Source of the DNA: Deltaproteobacteria bacterium
Lineage (GTDB): Bacteria; Desulfobacterota; Desulfuromonadia; Desulfuromonadales; JAAYDE01
DNA length: 64,000 bases
Direction: 5' to 3'
Assembly (NCBI GenBank): GCA_016934985.1
Contig: JAFGRU010000049.1
Location: forward strand, 1-64,000
Below are positions 25,989 to 34,202 of this stretch, piece by piece. How positions within the stretch are numbered: position 1 is the first letter of the stretch; each line of letters begins with the position of its first letter. Made by a program: the position numbers and the translations under genes. The notes under the pieces were generated by a model that was not told where the DNA came from, ran no database searches, and saw only the letters and a program-made list of their open reading frames with translations.

Positions 25989-28357
25989 TTTTCCAGTACT
26001 TCTCTGATTTTCGTAGCCAGGGTATTCACTGAAAAAGGTTTCTGGATAAAATTCACCCCTTCATCCACAACACCGCGGTGAACGATCACGTCTTCCGTGT
26101 AACCGGACATATAAAGAACCTTCATATCCGGGAAACGTCGAGACAACCTCTCAAACAGGTCCTTGCCGCTCATGCCGGGCATGACAACATCCGTCAAAAG
26201 CAGATGAACGGGGCCATGGTAGTTTTCCAGCTTGGCAAGCGCCGCCTCCCCATTTTCAGCAACAATTACTGCATACCCTTTGCGTTTGAGAATATTGCCG
26301 GCGAGATATCTCACCGGTTCGCTGTCTTCAACCAGCAGAACCGTCTCGTCGCCCTGGAGATTCCGGCTGGCAATAACAGTTTCCTTGTGCTGACTGACTG
26401 ATTCCTTGGAAACCGGCAGGTAAATTTTAAAAGTCGTACCCTTAGCGAGTTCACTGTAAAGCCAGATATAACCTTCGTGCTGCTTGACAATACCGTAAAC
26501 CATGGCCAGTCCAAGGCCGGTCCCCTCATCCCGCCCCTTGGTGGTGAAAAACGGCTCGAAAATATGTTTGCATATTTCAGGGTCGATCCCCTGGCCGGTA
26601 TCACTGATGCTCAAACATACATAAGCGCCCGGCTTCGCCCCCTGGTGGACAGAAGCATAATCCTCGTCCAACTCAGTGGTGGCAATTTCTATAGTCAATT
26701 CGCCCCCGTCGGGCATGGCGTCCTGGGCATTGATGGCCAGATTCATCAAAACCTGCTCCAGTTGGCCGACATCCCCCCTGACCAATGGTAAGGCGGGTTC
26801 GCTTGCGACCTGGATCTCGATATCCTCCCGGATGGTTTTTCGCAGCAGAGTCCGGAAGCGGCCGACGACCTCTGCCAGGTTGAGAGATTTGAACTCCATC
26901 GCCTGCTTGCGACTGAAAGCCAGAAGCTGGCGCACAATGTCACGTGCCCGATTTCCAGCCTGGACGATTTCCTGAACGGATTCCCGGCGGGGGTCCTCAT
27001 GGGCGAAATCGTCGAGAAGAATCTCGCTGAAACCGATTATAGGAGAGAGCAGGTTATTGAGATCGTGGGCCACGCCCCCGGCCAGACGACCAACGGACTC
27101 GAGTTTCTGAACCTGCTGAAATTGAACCTGAAGCTTCTCTTTCTCTTCTTCCATCCGTTTCTGCCTGGTAACATCCCAGACCAGGGAGACCATCAGGTCC
27201 TTTCCCGGCAAAAGAATATTCCTGGCAGAAACAAAAGTGGTCTCTTGCCCTTTGCGGGCAATCGGCACATTCTCCCATTGCATCTTCTCAGAATCGCCAC
27301 TTGCACAATCATTCCAGACCCTTTTCTTCATTTCCCGCCGGAATTCCGGGTCCTCGTAAACAGCCTCCCAGAAGAAATCCGGATTTTCAAGCATCTCCCG
27401 GGTGGTCCGATAAAATCTGGGGAAATTGTCATTCATATAAACGAATGTATCCTTCGAGTTCACGGCCAGTCCGATGGGGAGATTATCCATGACCAGCTTG
27501 TTGAACGCTTCACTCTCCTGCAAAGCCTCTTCCGTGCGTTTGCGGCGGGTAATGTCATGGGCCACGGCAAAGGTAACGCCGCGTTCAGGCAGGGGCCGCG
27601 ACACCCATTCCAGCCAGCGATAGCTCCCATCGGCACAACGATAACGATTCAGAAATTCAACAACCTCTTCCCCGGCCTTCAGTTTCTCGCTAACCACGGC
27701 AATAGTGGACTCGACATCATCGGGATGGATAAAGTCGAGAAAAGGGCGGCCAAGAAGTTCCTCTTCGGGGAAACCGAGGGTTTTTGTGAAGGCGGGGTTT
27801 ACCTTCAGGAAAGTCGCCGTGTTGATGTCGGCGACACAAATCATATCCGGAGACATGGAAAATATTTCCGCCATCTCCTCGCGGCTCTCCCGTAAGGCCT
27901 GTTCGGCCAGCTTACGCTCGGTGATATCGTTCCAGATGCAATGATAAAACTTCTGTCCCTCGACATTCACTAACTGGGCAAAAACGTGGACATACCTGAT
28001 TTCGCCCTGTTTGGTGCGCTGAAGGGTTTCGAATTCGCCATACCCTCTTTCCATCACCCCCTGAATAGTCTTCCTGGTATCCTCTTCGGTTTCGAGGACA
28101 TCAATGTCTTTAATACTCAAGCGGGAAAATTCATCCGCTGTATAACCCAGCTGGCGGCAAACCTGCGTGTTGAATTCGATGGGCCGAGCGGTTTCCGGAT
28201 CGAGAATTACGATACCAACAGCTCCCTGCTCGAAAAATGCCTGATAGTAGGCTTTGGTCTCCCTCAGGGCCATCCTTTCGCTACGGCACCCGTCAAGCGC
28301 CCTCTCCAAATCATTGAGCTTTCGCTCCAGTTCTTCATAGGTCGGCTTTTCGTTCAT
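25985..28357 (-). CDS. Hybrid sensor histidine kinase with three PAS domains and receiver
   Basis: From ATG 28357 (GAGG upstream) the protein has 790 residues and no membrane helix, so it senses a cytoplasmic signal. Order: PAS1 (~38-155), PAS2 (~165-285), PAS3 (~290-410), HisKA with phospho-acceptor RLAGGVAHDLNNLLSPI, HATPase (N-box LAINAQDAMPDGGE, G-box DTGQGIDPE and GTGLGLAMVYGIV), and a C-terminal receiver (TVLLVEDSEP, phosphorylated Asp in LLTDVVMPGMSG). No partner phosphotransfer or output gene is adjacent, so it is an orphan. Its stop codon comes from the MITE-like element. Confidence 0.93.
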   Translation of the reverse strand: MNEKPTYEELERKLNDLERALDGCRSERMALRETKAYYQAFFEQGAVGIVILDPETARPIEFNTQVCRQLGYTADEFSRLSIKDIDVLETEEDTRKTIQGVMERGYGEFETLQRTKQGEIRYVHVFAQLVNVEGQKFYHCIWNDITERKLAEQALRESREEMAEIFSMSPDMICVADINTATFLKVNPAFTKTLGFPEEELLGRPFLDFIHPDDVESTIAVVSEKLKAGEEVVEFLNRYRCADGSYRWLEWVSRPLPERGVTFAVAHDITRRKRTEEALQESEAFNKLVMDNLPIGLAVNSKDTFVYMNDNFPRFYRTTREMLENPDFFWEAVYEDPEFRREMKKRVWNDCASGDSEKMQWENVPIARKGQETTFVSARNILLPGKDLMVSLVWDVTRQKRMEEEKEKLQVQFQQVQKLESVGRLAGGVAHDLNNLLSPIIGFSEILLDDFAHEDPRRESVQEIVQAGNRARDIVRQLLAFSRKQAMEFKSLNLAEVVGRFRTLLRKTIREDIEIQVASEPALPLVRGDVGQLEQVLMNLAINAQDAMPDGGELTIEIATTELDEDYASVHQGAKPGAYVCLSISDTGQGIDPEICKHIFEPFFTTKGRDEGTGLGLAMVYGIVKQHEGYIWLYSELAKGTTFKIYLPVSKESVSQHKETVIASRNLQGDETVLLVEDSEPVRYLAGNILKRKGYAVIVAENGEAALAKLENYHGPVHLLLTDVVMPGMSGKDLFERLSRRFPDMKVLYMSGYTEDVIVHRGVVDEGVNFIQKPFSVNTLATKIREVLEN

Positions 28358-28793
28358 GGAAAACCTCACAATTCAAAACCGCCAAACGAATTGAAAAATT
28401 TGATCATAATGGCCCATCTTACACTGGACACCCGAATAATTTCATCATTAATGACAAAGATTTTTTAAGGAATTTTCAACCATATAGCTTCACTCAAAGA
28501 TTTTTAACAACTCTTTCCAATTTCACAACTAAAATCACCATTTATGATAATGCCTTCCCGCTAACGGATAAAACCCTCCTCAGAAAACAACTCACCAAAA
28601 ACCAGAGACCCGAGCTTCGGCATTGAAGAGCCTTAATTAAAAGGATAACAAAATAAGAGGGGATGTTTTGAAACTTGCCGTATTTGGAAACTTCAAATCA
28701 TTTCAAATAACAAGAAAAAATCTGCAAGGCTGATATTTCCCTGTTATTTTTTCTGTGCTGTGCTAATATGCCTAAAATTTATGCAATCATTCT
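28358..28793. other. AT-rich intergenic region between divergent genes
   Basis: These 436 bases separate the hybrid kinase and dusB, which point away from each other, so both promoters must lie here. The region is clearly richer in A+T than its surroundings. It contains a small GCCGAAGCTCGGG palindrome near 28609-28621. No gene or well-matched promoter pair could be fixed by eye. Confidence 0.5.
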
Positions 28794-29771
28794 ATGAATC
28801 TCGGTAATCTGAACCTCGACGGCAATATATTTCTGGCCCCTATGGCGGGCATAACCGATATCCCCTACCGGCGCATCATGAAGCGCTACGGCGCCGCCCT
28901 GGTCTATTCGGAAATGATCAGTGCCAACGGCCTGATCCGGGCGGGGCACAAAACCCGCCAGCTAATGTTGTCGTCAACCGAGGAGCAACCCCTGGGCATC
29001 CAGCTTTTCGGCAACGATCCGGATACAATGGCCGAAGCGACGAGAGAAGCCACCCCCCATGCCCAGCTTATCGACCTCAACTTCGGCTGTCCGGCAAAGA
29101 AGGTCATCCGCACCGGCGCCGGCAGCGCCCTGATGCGTGAGCCGGAAAGAATCGGTCAAATCGTTGCCGCCGTCCGTAAAGCCACACCTCTGCCCCTGAC
29201 AGTCAAAATCCGGGCCGGTTGGGACAGCACCTCCATCAACTATCTGGAAATCGCCCGGCTGGCCGAAAACGAAGGGGCGGATGCCGTCACCCTTCATCCC
29301 CGCACCCGCAGCCAGGGGTTCGGAGGGAAAGCCGACTGGACCCTGATCCGGGGCTTGAAAGAAGCCATAGACATCCCGGTCATCGGCAGCGGTGATATCT
29401 TTACTCCTGAAGACGGGCTGGAAATGATGAAAACGACCGGCTGTGATGCCATCATGGTCGGCCGGGGAAGTTTCGGCAACCCCTGGCTGCTGAAGAATAT
29501 CCACCAGCTTCAGATGCAACTTCCCGTCAAGAAACCTTCGCAACTCGAGCGCTATTGCACCCTGCGGGAACATTACCAGATGTTCATCGATTGCTATGGC
29601 CCGCGCCGGGCCGTCGGCCACATGCGCAAGCATCTCGCCTGGTATGCCCGGGGCATGAACGGGGCCGCCGAGTTCCGCCACAAAATCAACCGGGTTCTGA
29701 CTCCGGAAGGCGTGTCGGACGCCATTGACGATTTTTTCGGCACAGCCGGACAAAAGGGACTACCAGAATGA
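28794..29771 (+). CDS. dusB: tRNA-dihydrouridine synthase B
   Basis: This 325-residue flavoenzyme reduces uridines in the tRNA D-loop. LAPMAGITDIPYRRIMKRYG is the FMN-binding start. QLFGNDPDTMAEA and IDLNFGCPAKKVIRTGAGSALMR include the catalytic Cys in the NFGCP motif. TVKIRAGW, VTLHPRTRSQGFGGKADW and VIGSGDIFTPEDG are further Dus motifs. Length and KKVIRTGAGS favour DusB. The stop overlaps the start of the following histidine kinase gene (ATGA), so the two are coupled; dusB leading a nitrogen-regulation-like pair recalls the enteric dusB-fis pattern of regulatory co-expression. Confidence 0.94.
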   Translation: MNLGNLNLDGNIFLAPMAGITDIPYRRIMKRYGAALVYSEMISANGLIRAGHKTRQLMLSSTEEQPLGIQLFGNDPDTMAEATREATPHAQLIDLNFGCPAKKVIRTGAGSALMREPERIGQIVAAVRKATPLPLTVKIRAGWDSTSINYLEIARLAENEGADAVTLHPRTRSQGFGGKADWTLIRGLKEAIDIPVIGSGDIFTPEDGLEMMKTTGCDAIMVGRGSFGNPWLLKNIHQLQMQLPVKKPSQLERYCTLREHYQMFIDCYGPRRAVGHMRKHLAWYARGMNGAAEFRHKINRVLTPEGVSDAIDDFFGTAGQKGLPE

Positions 29772-30910
29772 AGCCGGAAAACGGTCTTGAACAGGAAAGA
29801 CTTTACACCCGGGTGCTCGAAAACATCGAAGAGGGAATTATTGCCGTCAACCAGGACGGCCGTATCAACCTTTTCAACCCGGCAGCCCAGCTTTTTACCG
29901 GTCTCTCCGAACGTCAGGCCTTCGGCAACCCTATCGAGGACGTGTTCAAGGGGCAGGACACCATTCTCTATCTCATCCACGCCGGACTGCGCAGCGGCCG
30001 CCCCATTTCGGACCACGAAGACATTCACCTGCAGCGCGCCCATGCGCCCCCCCTGCCGGTCAGCATCTCCGTTTCTCCAATTTACCAGGAGAACGGCCAG
30101 CAGGACGGCCTGGTTCTCATCATTCATAATTTATCGCGGGTCAAGGAACTGGAAAAAGCCATGCGCCAGGCCGATCGCCTTTCGGTCCTGGGCTCCCTGG
30201 CCGCAGGACTGGCCCATGAAATCAAAAACCCCCTGGGGGGAATCAAGGGGGCGGCACAGCTTCTTGCCATGGAGCTGGAAGGTTCTGAAAATCTTAAAGA
30301 ATTTACCCAAGTCATGATCCGTGAGGTGGAGAGGGTCAACGGCATTATCGAAGAGCTCATGGACCTGACCCGGCCCCGTTCGGCCCAGTGGGAGGAGGTC
30401 GACCTGTCCAGGATTCTCAACGATGTGGTTCTCCTTCAGAAAGAGGCTCATCGCAAAAAAGAGGTGAAATTTGCCCTTCACCTCGACCCGAGCATCCCCC
30501 CGATCCAGGGCGACCTCAGCCATCTCACCCAGCTTTTTGTCAATCTGGTCAAGAACGCGGCAGAGGCCGTTGACGCCGCAGGCCGCGTGGAAATCACCAC
30601 CAAGGTCTCCCATGATTACAATTACCGCAAGCCCGGGGATGCGCCGGCGCCGGTTATCGTTGTCGAGGTAAAGGACAATGGTCCGGGGATCCCCGGCGAG
30701 GAAATCGACCGCATTTTCACCCCCTTTTACACGACCAAATCAAAGGGCAGCGGGTTGGGACTCCCAACCTGTCAGAAAATTGCCGATGAACACGGCGCCC
30801 TGCTCAAATTTAACAGTGAGCCTGGAAACGGAACGGTCTTCTCCGTGTCCATCCCGTTCCATCCCTTTGCTAAAAAAGACGTAAAAAAAGGACCGAAAGG
30901 AAAAACCTAG
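29768..30910 (+). CDS. ntrB: NtrB-like PAS histidine kinase
   Basis: The 380-residue soluble kinase has an N-terminal PAS domain (~12-120, EEGIIAVNQDGRINLFNPAA). HisKA follows with GLAHEIKNPLGGIKGAAQLL (phospho-His in the HEIKNPL box, as in NtrB). HATPase comes next (FVNLVKNAAEAVD, VKDNGPGIPGEEIDRIF, GSGLGLPTCQKI). The HEIKNP box, size and pairing with a sigma-54 activator two genes on place it in the NtrB family. It starts within the dusB stop. Whether it senses nitrogen is not shown; no glnA, glnB or amtB is present, but an amino-acid importer follows. Confidence 0.88.
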   Translation: MKPENGLEQERLYTRVLENIEEGIIAVNQDGRINLFNPAAQLFTGLSERQAFGNPIEDVFKGQDTILYLIHAGLRSGRPISDHEDIHLQRAHAPPLPVSISVSPIYQENGQQDGLVLIIHNLSRVKELEKAMRQADRLSVLGSLAAGLAHEIKNPLGGIKGAAQLLAMELEGSENLKEFTQVMIREVERVNGIIEELMDLTRPRSAQWEEVDLSRILNDVVLLQKEAHRKKEVKFALHLDPSIPPIQGDLSHLTQLFVNLVKNAAEAVDAAGRVEITTKVSHDYNYRKPGDAPAPVIVVEVKDNGPGIPGEEIDRIFTPFYTTKSKGSGLGLPTCQKIADEHGALLKFNSEPGNGTVFSVSIPFHPFAKKDVKKGPKGKT

Positions 30911-30922
30911 GAGGCTTTTCAC

Positions 30923-31009
30923 ATGGTTGACAAAAGAGCTGAAGTAAAACTATCCGCCAGCGAGTTGAGCAACACAAAAAATCAGTCTCATGAAAGGCTT
31001 TCAGTATGA
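30923..31009 (+). CDS. 28-codon small ORF coupled to the response regulator
   Basis: ATG 30923 has an excellent AGGAGG site nine bases upstream and opens a 28-codon frame (MVDKRAEVKLSASELSNTKN and eight more). Its TGA overlaps the ATG of the following ntrC-like gene as ATGA. It fills most of the kinase-regulator gap. It may be a translational-coupling leader or a real micropeptide; no family is recognised. Confidence 0.5.
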   Translation: MVDKRAEVKLSASELSNTKNQSHERLSV

Positions 31010-32439
31010 AATCCAACCGCATTCTTGTCGCCGATGATGAAGACAGCATTCGCTGGGTTCTGTCCAAGGCTCTGACAAAAAAAGGGTTTGCCATCGACCT
31101 CGCGGCTTCAGGGGGGGAGGCCCTCGACCTGCTCGGAAAACACTCCTACGGACTGGCGGTTCTCGATATCAAGATGCCCGACATTTCCGGCCTCGATCTC
31201 CTCAGTCATATCCACAAGGAGTGTCCCGAAACCCTGGTCATCATCATTACGGCGGAAACGACCATGAAAAACGCCGTCGAGGCCATGAAAAGGGGGGCCT
31301 TTGACTACATTACCAAGCCTTTCGATCTCGACGTCCTCGATGCCACCATTCTCAAGGCCCAAAAGGCCGGCGAGGTCACTGGCGAAGTCCACCGCCTCAA
31401 AGAAGAACTGAAGGAACATTATCAGCTCGAACGCACCCTCATCGGCCAGAGTCAACCCATGCAGGAGGTCTACAAAACCCTTGGTAAGGTAGCCCCGTCG
31501 GAGGTGACCATCCTGCTGACCGGCGAAAGCGGCACCGGCAAGGAGCTGGTAGCACGGGCCATCCATTACAACAGCCTGCGCCTCGGGAAACCGTTTATCG
31601 CCTTGAACTGCGCCGCCATTCCCAGGGAACTGCTGGAAAGCGAGCTGTTCGGCTTCGAAAAAGGTGCTTTCACCGGCGCCGTCGAGCGCAAGATCGGAAA
31701 GTTCGAGGCGGCCAGCGGCGGAACCCTGTTCCTCGATGAAATCGGCGATATGCCCCTCGACCTCCAGGTCAAACTGCTGAGGGTCCTGCAGGAAAAAGAG
31801 ATCACCCGCATGGGAGGCAACAACCCCATTCCGGTGGATGTCCGTATCGTCGCAGCCACCAACCAGAACCTGCAGGAAAAGGTCAGGGAGAGAACCTTCC
31901 GGGAGGACCTCTACTACCGCCTCAACGTTGTCCCTATTTCCTTGCCACCGCTACGCAAACGCCCCAAGGATATTCCCCTGCTGGTCGATTTTTTCCTCGA
32001 AAAGGCGAGGGAAAACCTCGGCACCAACACCCAGGGTTGCATCCCCGAAGCCATGCGCCTGCTCCTCAATTACAACTGGCCCGGCAATGTCCGTGAGCTG
32101 GAAAACGCCATCCAGAGGGCATCGTTACTTTCTTCCGGACCACTCCTGACCCCCTCTGACTTCCCCTCCCTGCAACCGGAAGGCAACTCCGGCCCTCAGC
32201 AGGACTCCCTGGAAGGGTTGATTGCGAGAAAACTGGAAAATTCCCTGGGCACCATGGACATCGGCGAGATCGACAACCTGTACGACATGGTGCTGGTGCA
32301 ATTGGAACGCCCCCTGATCCGCATCGTTCTTGAAAAAACCCGCTACAACCAGGTGCGCGCAGCAGAAGTTCTCGGCATCAACCGCAACACCCTGCGCAAG
32401 AAAATCCAAAACCTCAAAATTGAAATCAGTAAATCCTGA
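31006..32439 (+). CDS. ntrC: NtrC-family sigma-54-dependent response regulator
   Basis: The 477-residue regulator has a receiver (ILVADDEDSIRW, phosphorylated Asp in AVLDIKMPDISG). The AAA+ sigma-54 activation domain shows Walker A GESGTGKE, the sigma-54-contacting loop GAFTGA, Walker B GTLFLDEIGD and NWPGNVRELENAI. A Fis-type helix-turn-helix (NQVRAAEVLGINRNTLRKKI) ends the protein. All motifs are intact, so it should be an active enhancer-binding protein. It pairs with the NtrB-like kinase. Downstream importer genes follow after 16 bases and could be read from the same transcript. Confidence 0.93.
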   Translation: MKSNRILVADDEDSIRWVLSKALTKKGFAIDLAASGGEALDLLGKHSYGLAVLDIKMPDISGLDLLSHIHKECPETLVIIITAETTMKNAVEAMKRGAFDYITKPFDLDVLDATILKAQKAGEVTGEVHRLKEELKEHYQLERTLIGQSQPMQEVYKTLGKVAPSEVTILLTGESGTGKELVARAIHYNSLRLGKPFIALNCAAIPRELLESELFGFEKGAFTGAVERKIGKFEAASGGTLFLDEIGDMPLDLQVKLLRVLQEKEITRMGGNNPIPVDVRIVAATNQNLQEKVRERTFREDLYYRLNVVPISLPPLRKRPKDIPLLVDFFLEKARENLGTNTQGCIPEAMRLLLNYNWPGNVRELENAIQRASLLSSGPLLTPSDFPSLQPEGNSGPQQDSLEGLIARKLENSLGTMDIGEIDNLYDMVLVQLERPLIRIVLEKTRYNQVRAAEVLGINRNTLRKKIQNLKIEISKS

Positions 32440-32455
32440 GAGCTAGGAAACAATC

Positions 32456-33184
32456 ATGATCCACTTTGAAAACGTACATAAATGGTTCTCCCACCTCCAT
32501 GTCCTGAATGACATCAACCTGCACATCAAATCCGGGGAAGTGGTCGTTGTTTGCGGCCCGAGCGGCTCGGGCAAAAGCACTCTGATCAGGGTTATCAACC
32601 GCCTCGAACCGATCCAGAAAGGACGTCTGGTGGTCGATAGCATCGACCTCGACGATCCGAAGATCAACCTGACCCAACTGCGCGCCGAGATCGGCTTCGT
32701 GTTCCAGCAGTTCAACCTCTATCCCCACATGACGGTACTGGAAAATATCACCCTGGCACCCTGCCTGGTGCGCAAGATGAAAGCCGGCGACGCTGAGGAC
32801 CTGGCCCGTGATCTGCTCGTCAAGGTCAATATTCCGGACAAGGCCGACTCCTACCCGGCTCAGCTTTCCGGAGGCCAGCAGCAGCGGGTTGCCATTGCCC
32901 GTGGCCTCGCCATGCGGCCGAAGATCATGCTCTTCGACGAACCGACCTCGGCCCTTGACCCGGAAATGATAAACGAAGTCCTGGATGTCATGAAAGGCCT
33001 GGCCCGGGAAGGCATGACCATGGTCTGCGTCACCCACGAGATGGGATTCGCCCGGGAAGTCGCCGACCGCGTTATTTTTATGGACGAAGGCTGCCTCATC
33101 GAGGAAAATGAACCCAACGCATTTTTTACCAACCCAAAAAATGAAAGAACCCAAGCTTTTCTTAGTAAAATTCTTTCACACTAG
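32456..33184 (+). CDS. glnQ: Polar amino-acid ABC transporter ATPase
   Basis: The 242-residue ATPase has Walker [20 protein letters not shown]-loop [18 protein letters not shown], signature [17 protein letters not shown], Walker [16 protein letters not shown] and switch [20 protein letters not shown]. The phrases [11 protein letters not shown] and [13 protein letters not shown] are typical of GlnQ/HisP importers. AGGAAA precedes ATG. It begins an ATPase, binding protein, permease order. Confidence 0.93.
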   Translation: MIHFENVHKWFSHLHVLNDINLHIKSGEVVVVCGPSGSGKSTLIRVINRLEPIQKGRLVVDSIDLDDPKINLTQLRAEIGFVFQQFNLYPHMTVLENITLAPCLVRKMKAGDAEDLARDLLVKVNIPDKADSYPAQLSGGQQQRVAIARGLAMRPKIMLFDEPTSALDPEMINEVLDVMKGLAREGMTMVCVTHEMGFAREVADRVIFMDEGCLIEENEPNAFFTNPKNERTQAFLSKILSH

Positions 33185-33208
33185 TGGTATAGTGCCGCTT
33201 GACTGTTT

Positions 33209-33229
33209 TTCGGAAAATTCATTTCCGAA
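33209..33229 (+). promoter_or_regulatory. Hairpin upstream of the binding-protein gene
   Basis: TTCGGAAA and TTTCCGAA form a perfect 8-bp stem around attca, followed by ttttaaaattttt. It may be a weak terminator after glnQ or a 5' stabiliser for the binding-protein mRNA. Confidence 0.5.
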
Positions 33230-33262
33230 TTTTAAAATTTTTCTAACACAGGAGGTAGGAAT

Positions 33263-34090
33263 ATGCGTATCTGGAAAGTACAGGCAATTGCGGCGGTGCT
33301 CGTTCTCGTCTGGCTGCAGGCGGCCATGGCCGGACCAACCTACGACAAGGTCATGCAGGAGAAAGTCGTTCGCGCGGGTATTATGACCGACTCCATCCCC
33401 GGAGCTTTTTACAATGATAAAAAGGAATGGGTCGGTATGGATGTCGATATCGCTGAAGAAATCGCCAAAAGGATCGGCGCCAAGCTTGAGCGTGTCCCGG
33501 TCACCAACAAGACCCGTATCGCCTTTGTTCAGCAGGGCCGCATCGACATGTCCATCGCTAACATGACTCACAAGCGCGAGCGGGACAAGTCCATCGACTT
33601 CTCCATCACCTATTTCTTCGACGGGCAGAAAATCCTGGCCCCCAAAGGAAAATATAAGGAACTGAAGGACTTCGTCGGCAAGAGAATCGCCACCATGCAG
33701 GGAACCACCAGTGAGATCAACGTCAAAAACCTGCTGAAGGAGTTGGGCGATCCCAACTATGAGAAGAACGTTATCTCCTATCAGAAGGAATCGGAATGTT
33801 TCTCAGCCCTGCGCATGGGGCGGGTCGCCGGCTGGTCGACGGACAGCACGATCCTTCTCGGCTATGCAGCCCAGACGCCCGGAGAGTTTGAACTGGTGGG
33901 TGATTTCTTCAGCGACGAGCCTTACGGCATCGGTCTCCCTGAAAACGATTCCGCCTGGCGCGATCTGGTCAACTTCACCCTTCAGGACATTTGGAAAGAC
34001 GGCACCTACAAAAAAATCTACGACAAATGGTACGGTCCAGACACTCCCTACTACTTCCCCCTGACCGAAAAAATCGAGATGTGGCCCTGA
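33263..34090 (+). CDS. Periplasmic amino-acid-binding protein (SBP family 3)
   Basis: The 275-residue protein begins with a signal peptide (MRIWKVQAIAAVLVLVWLQA, cleavage after AMA). The mature part is a family-3 binding protein: VVRAGIMTDSIPGAFYNDKKEWVG with the usual acidic residue set MDVDIAEEIAKRIG, then GRIDMSIANMTHKRERDKSIDFS, the standard ligand-binding loop with its Arg. GGAGG lies upstream of ATG. It is flanked by hairpins on both sides. The ligand is probably a polar or acidic amino acid, not determined. Confidence 0.92.
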   Translation: MRIWKVQAIAAVLVLVWLQAAMAGPTYDKVMQEKVVRAGIMTDSIPGAFYNDKKEWVGMDVDIAEEIAKRIGAKLERVPVTNKTRIAFVQQGRIDMSIANMTHKRERDKSIDFSITYFFDGQKILAPKGKYKELKDFVGKRIATMQGTTSEINVKNLLKELGDPNYEKNVISYQKESECFSALRMGRVAGWSTDSTILLGYAAQTPGEFELVGDFFSDEPYGIGLPENDSAWRDLVNFTLQDIWKDGTYKKIYDKWYGPDTPYYFPLTEKIEMWP

Positions 34091-34109
34091 TGTATAGGGA
34101 TTAGAACCA

Positions 34110-34145
34110 ACAAAGCGAGCCTCTGCGAGGCTCGCTTTGTTTTGT
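34110..34145 (+). terminator. Strong hairpin/attenuator after the binding-protein gene
   Basis: A perfect 14-bp stem (ACAAAGCGAGCCTC/GAGGCTCGCTTTGT, loop tgc) is followed by TTTG. It lies between the binding-protein and permease genes and should reduce read-through or protect the upstream mRNA, so that binding protein exceeds permease. Confidence 0.85.
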
Positions 34146-34202
34146 AAAATGCCATAATAATTTATCTGTTATTGAATTTTTTGGTTAAGTGATTAATGAA
34201 AA

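Noticed and set aside
33185-33204. Sigma-54 promoter before the amino-acid-binding gene
   Set aside because: TGGTAT and GC are spaced nine rather than ten bases and the -12 region is a poor match.
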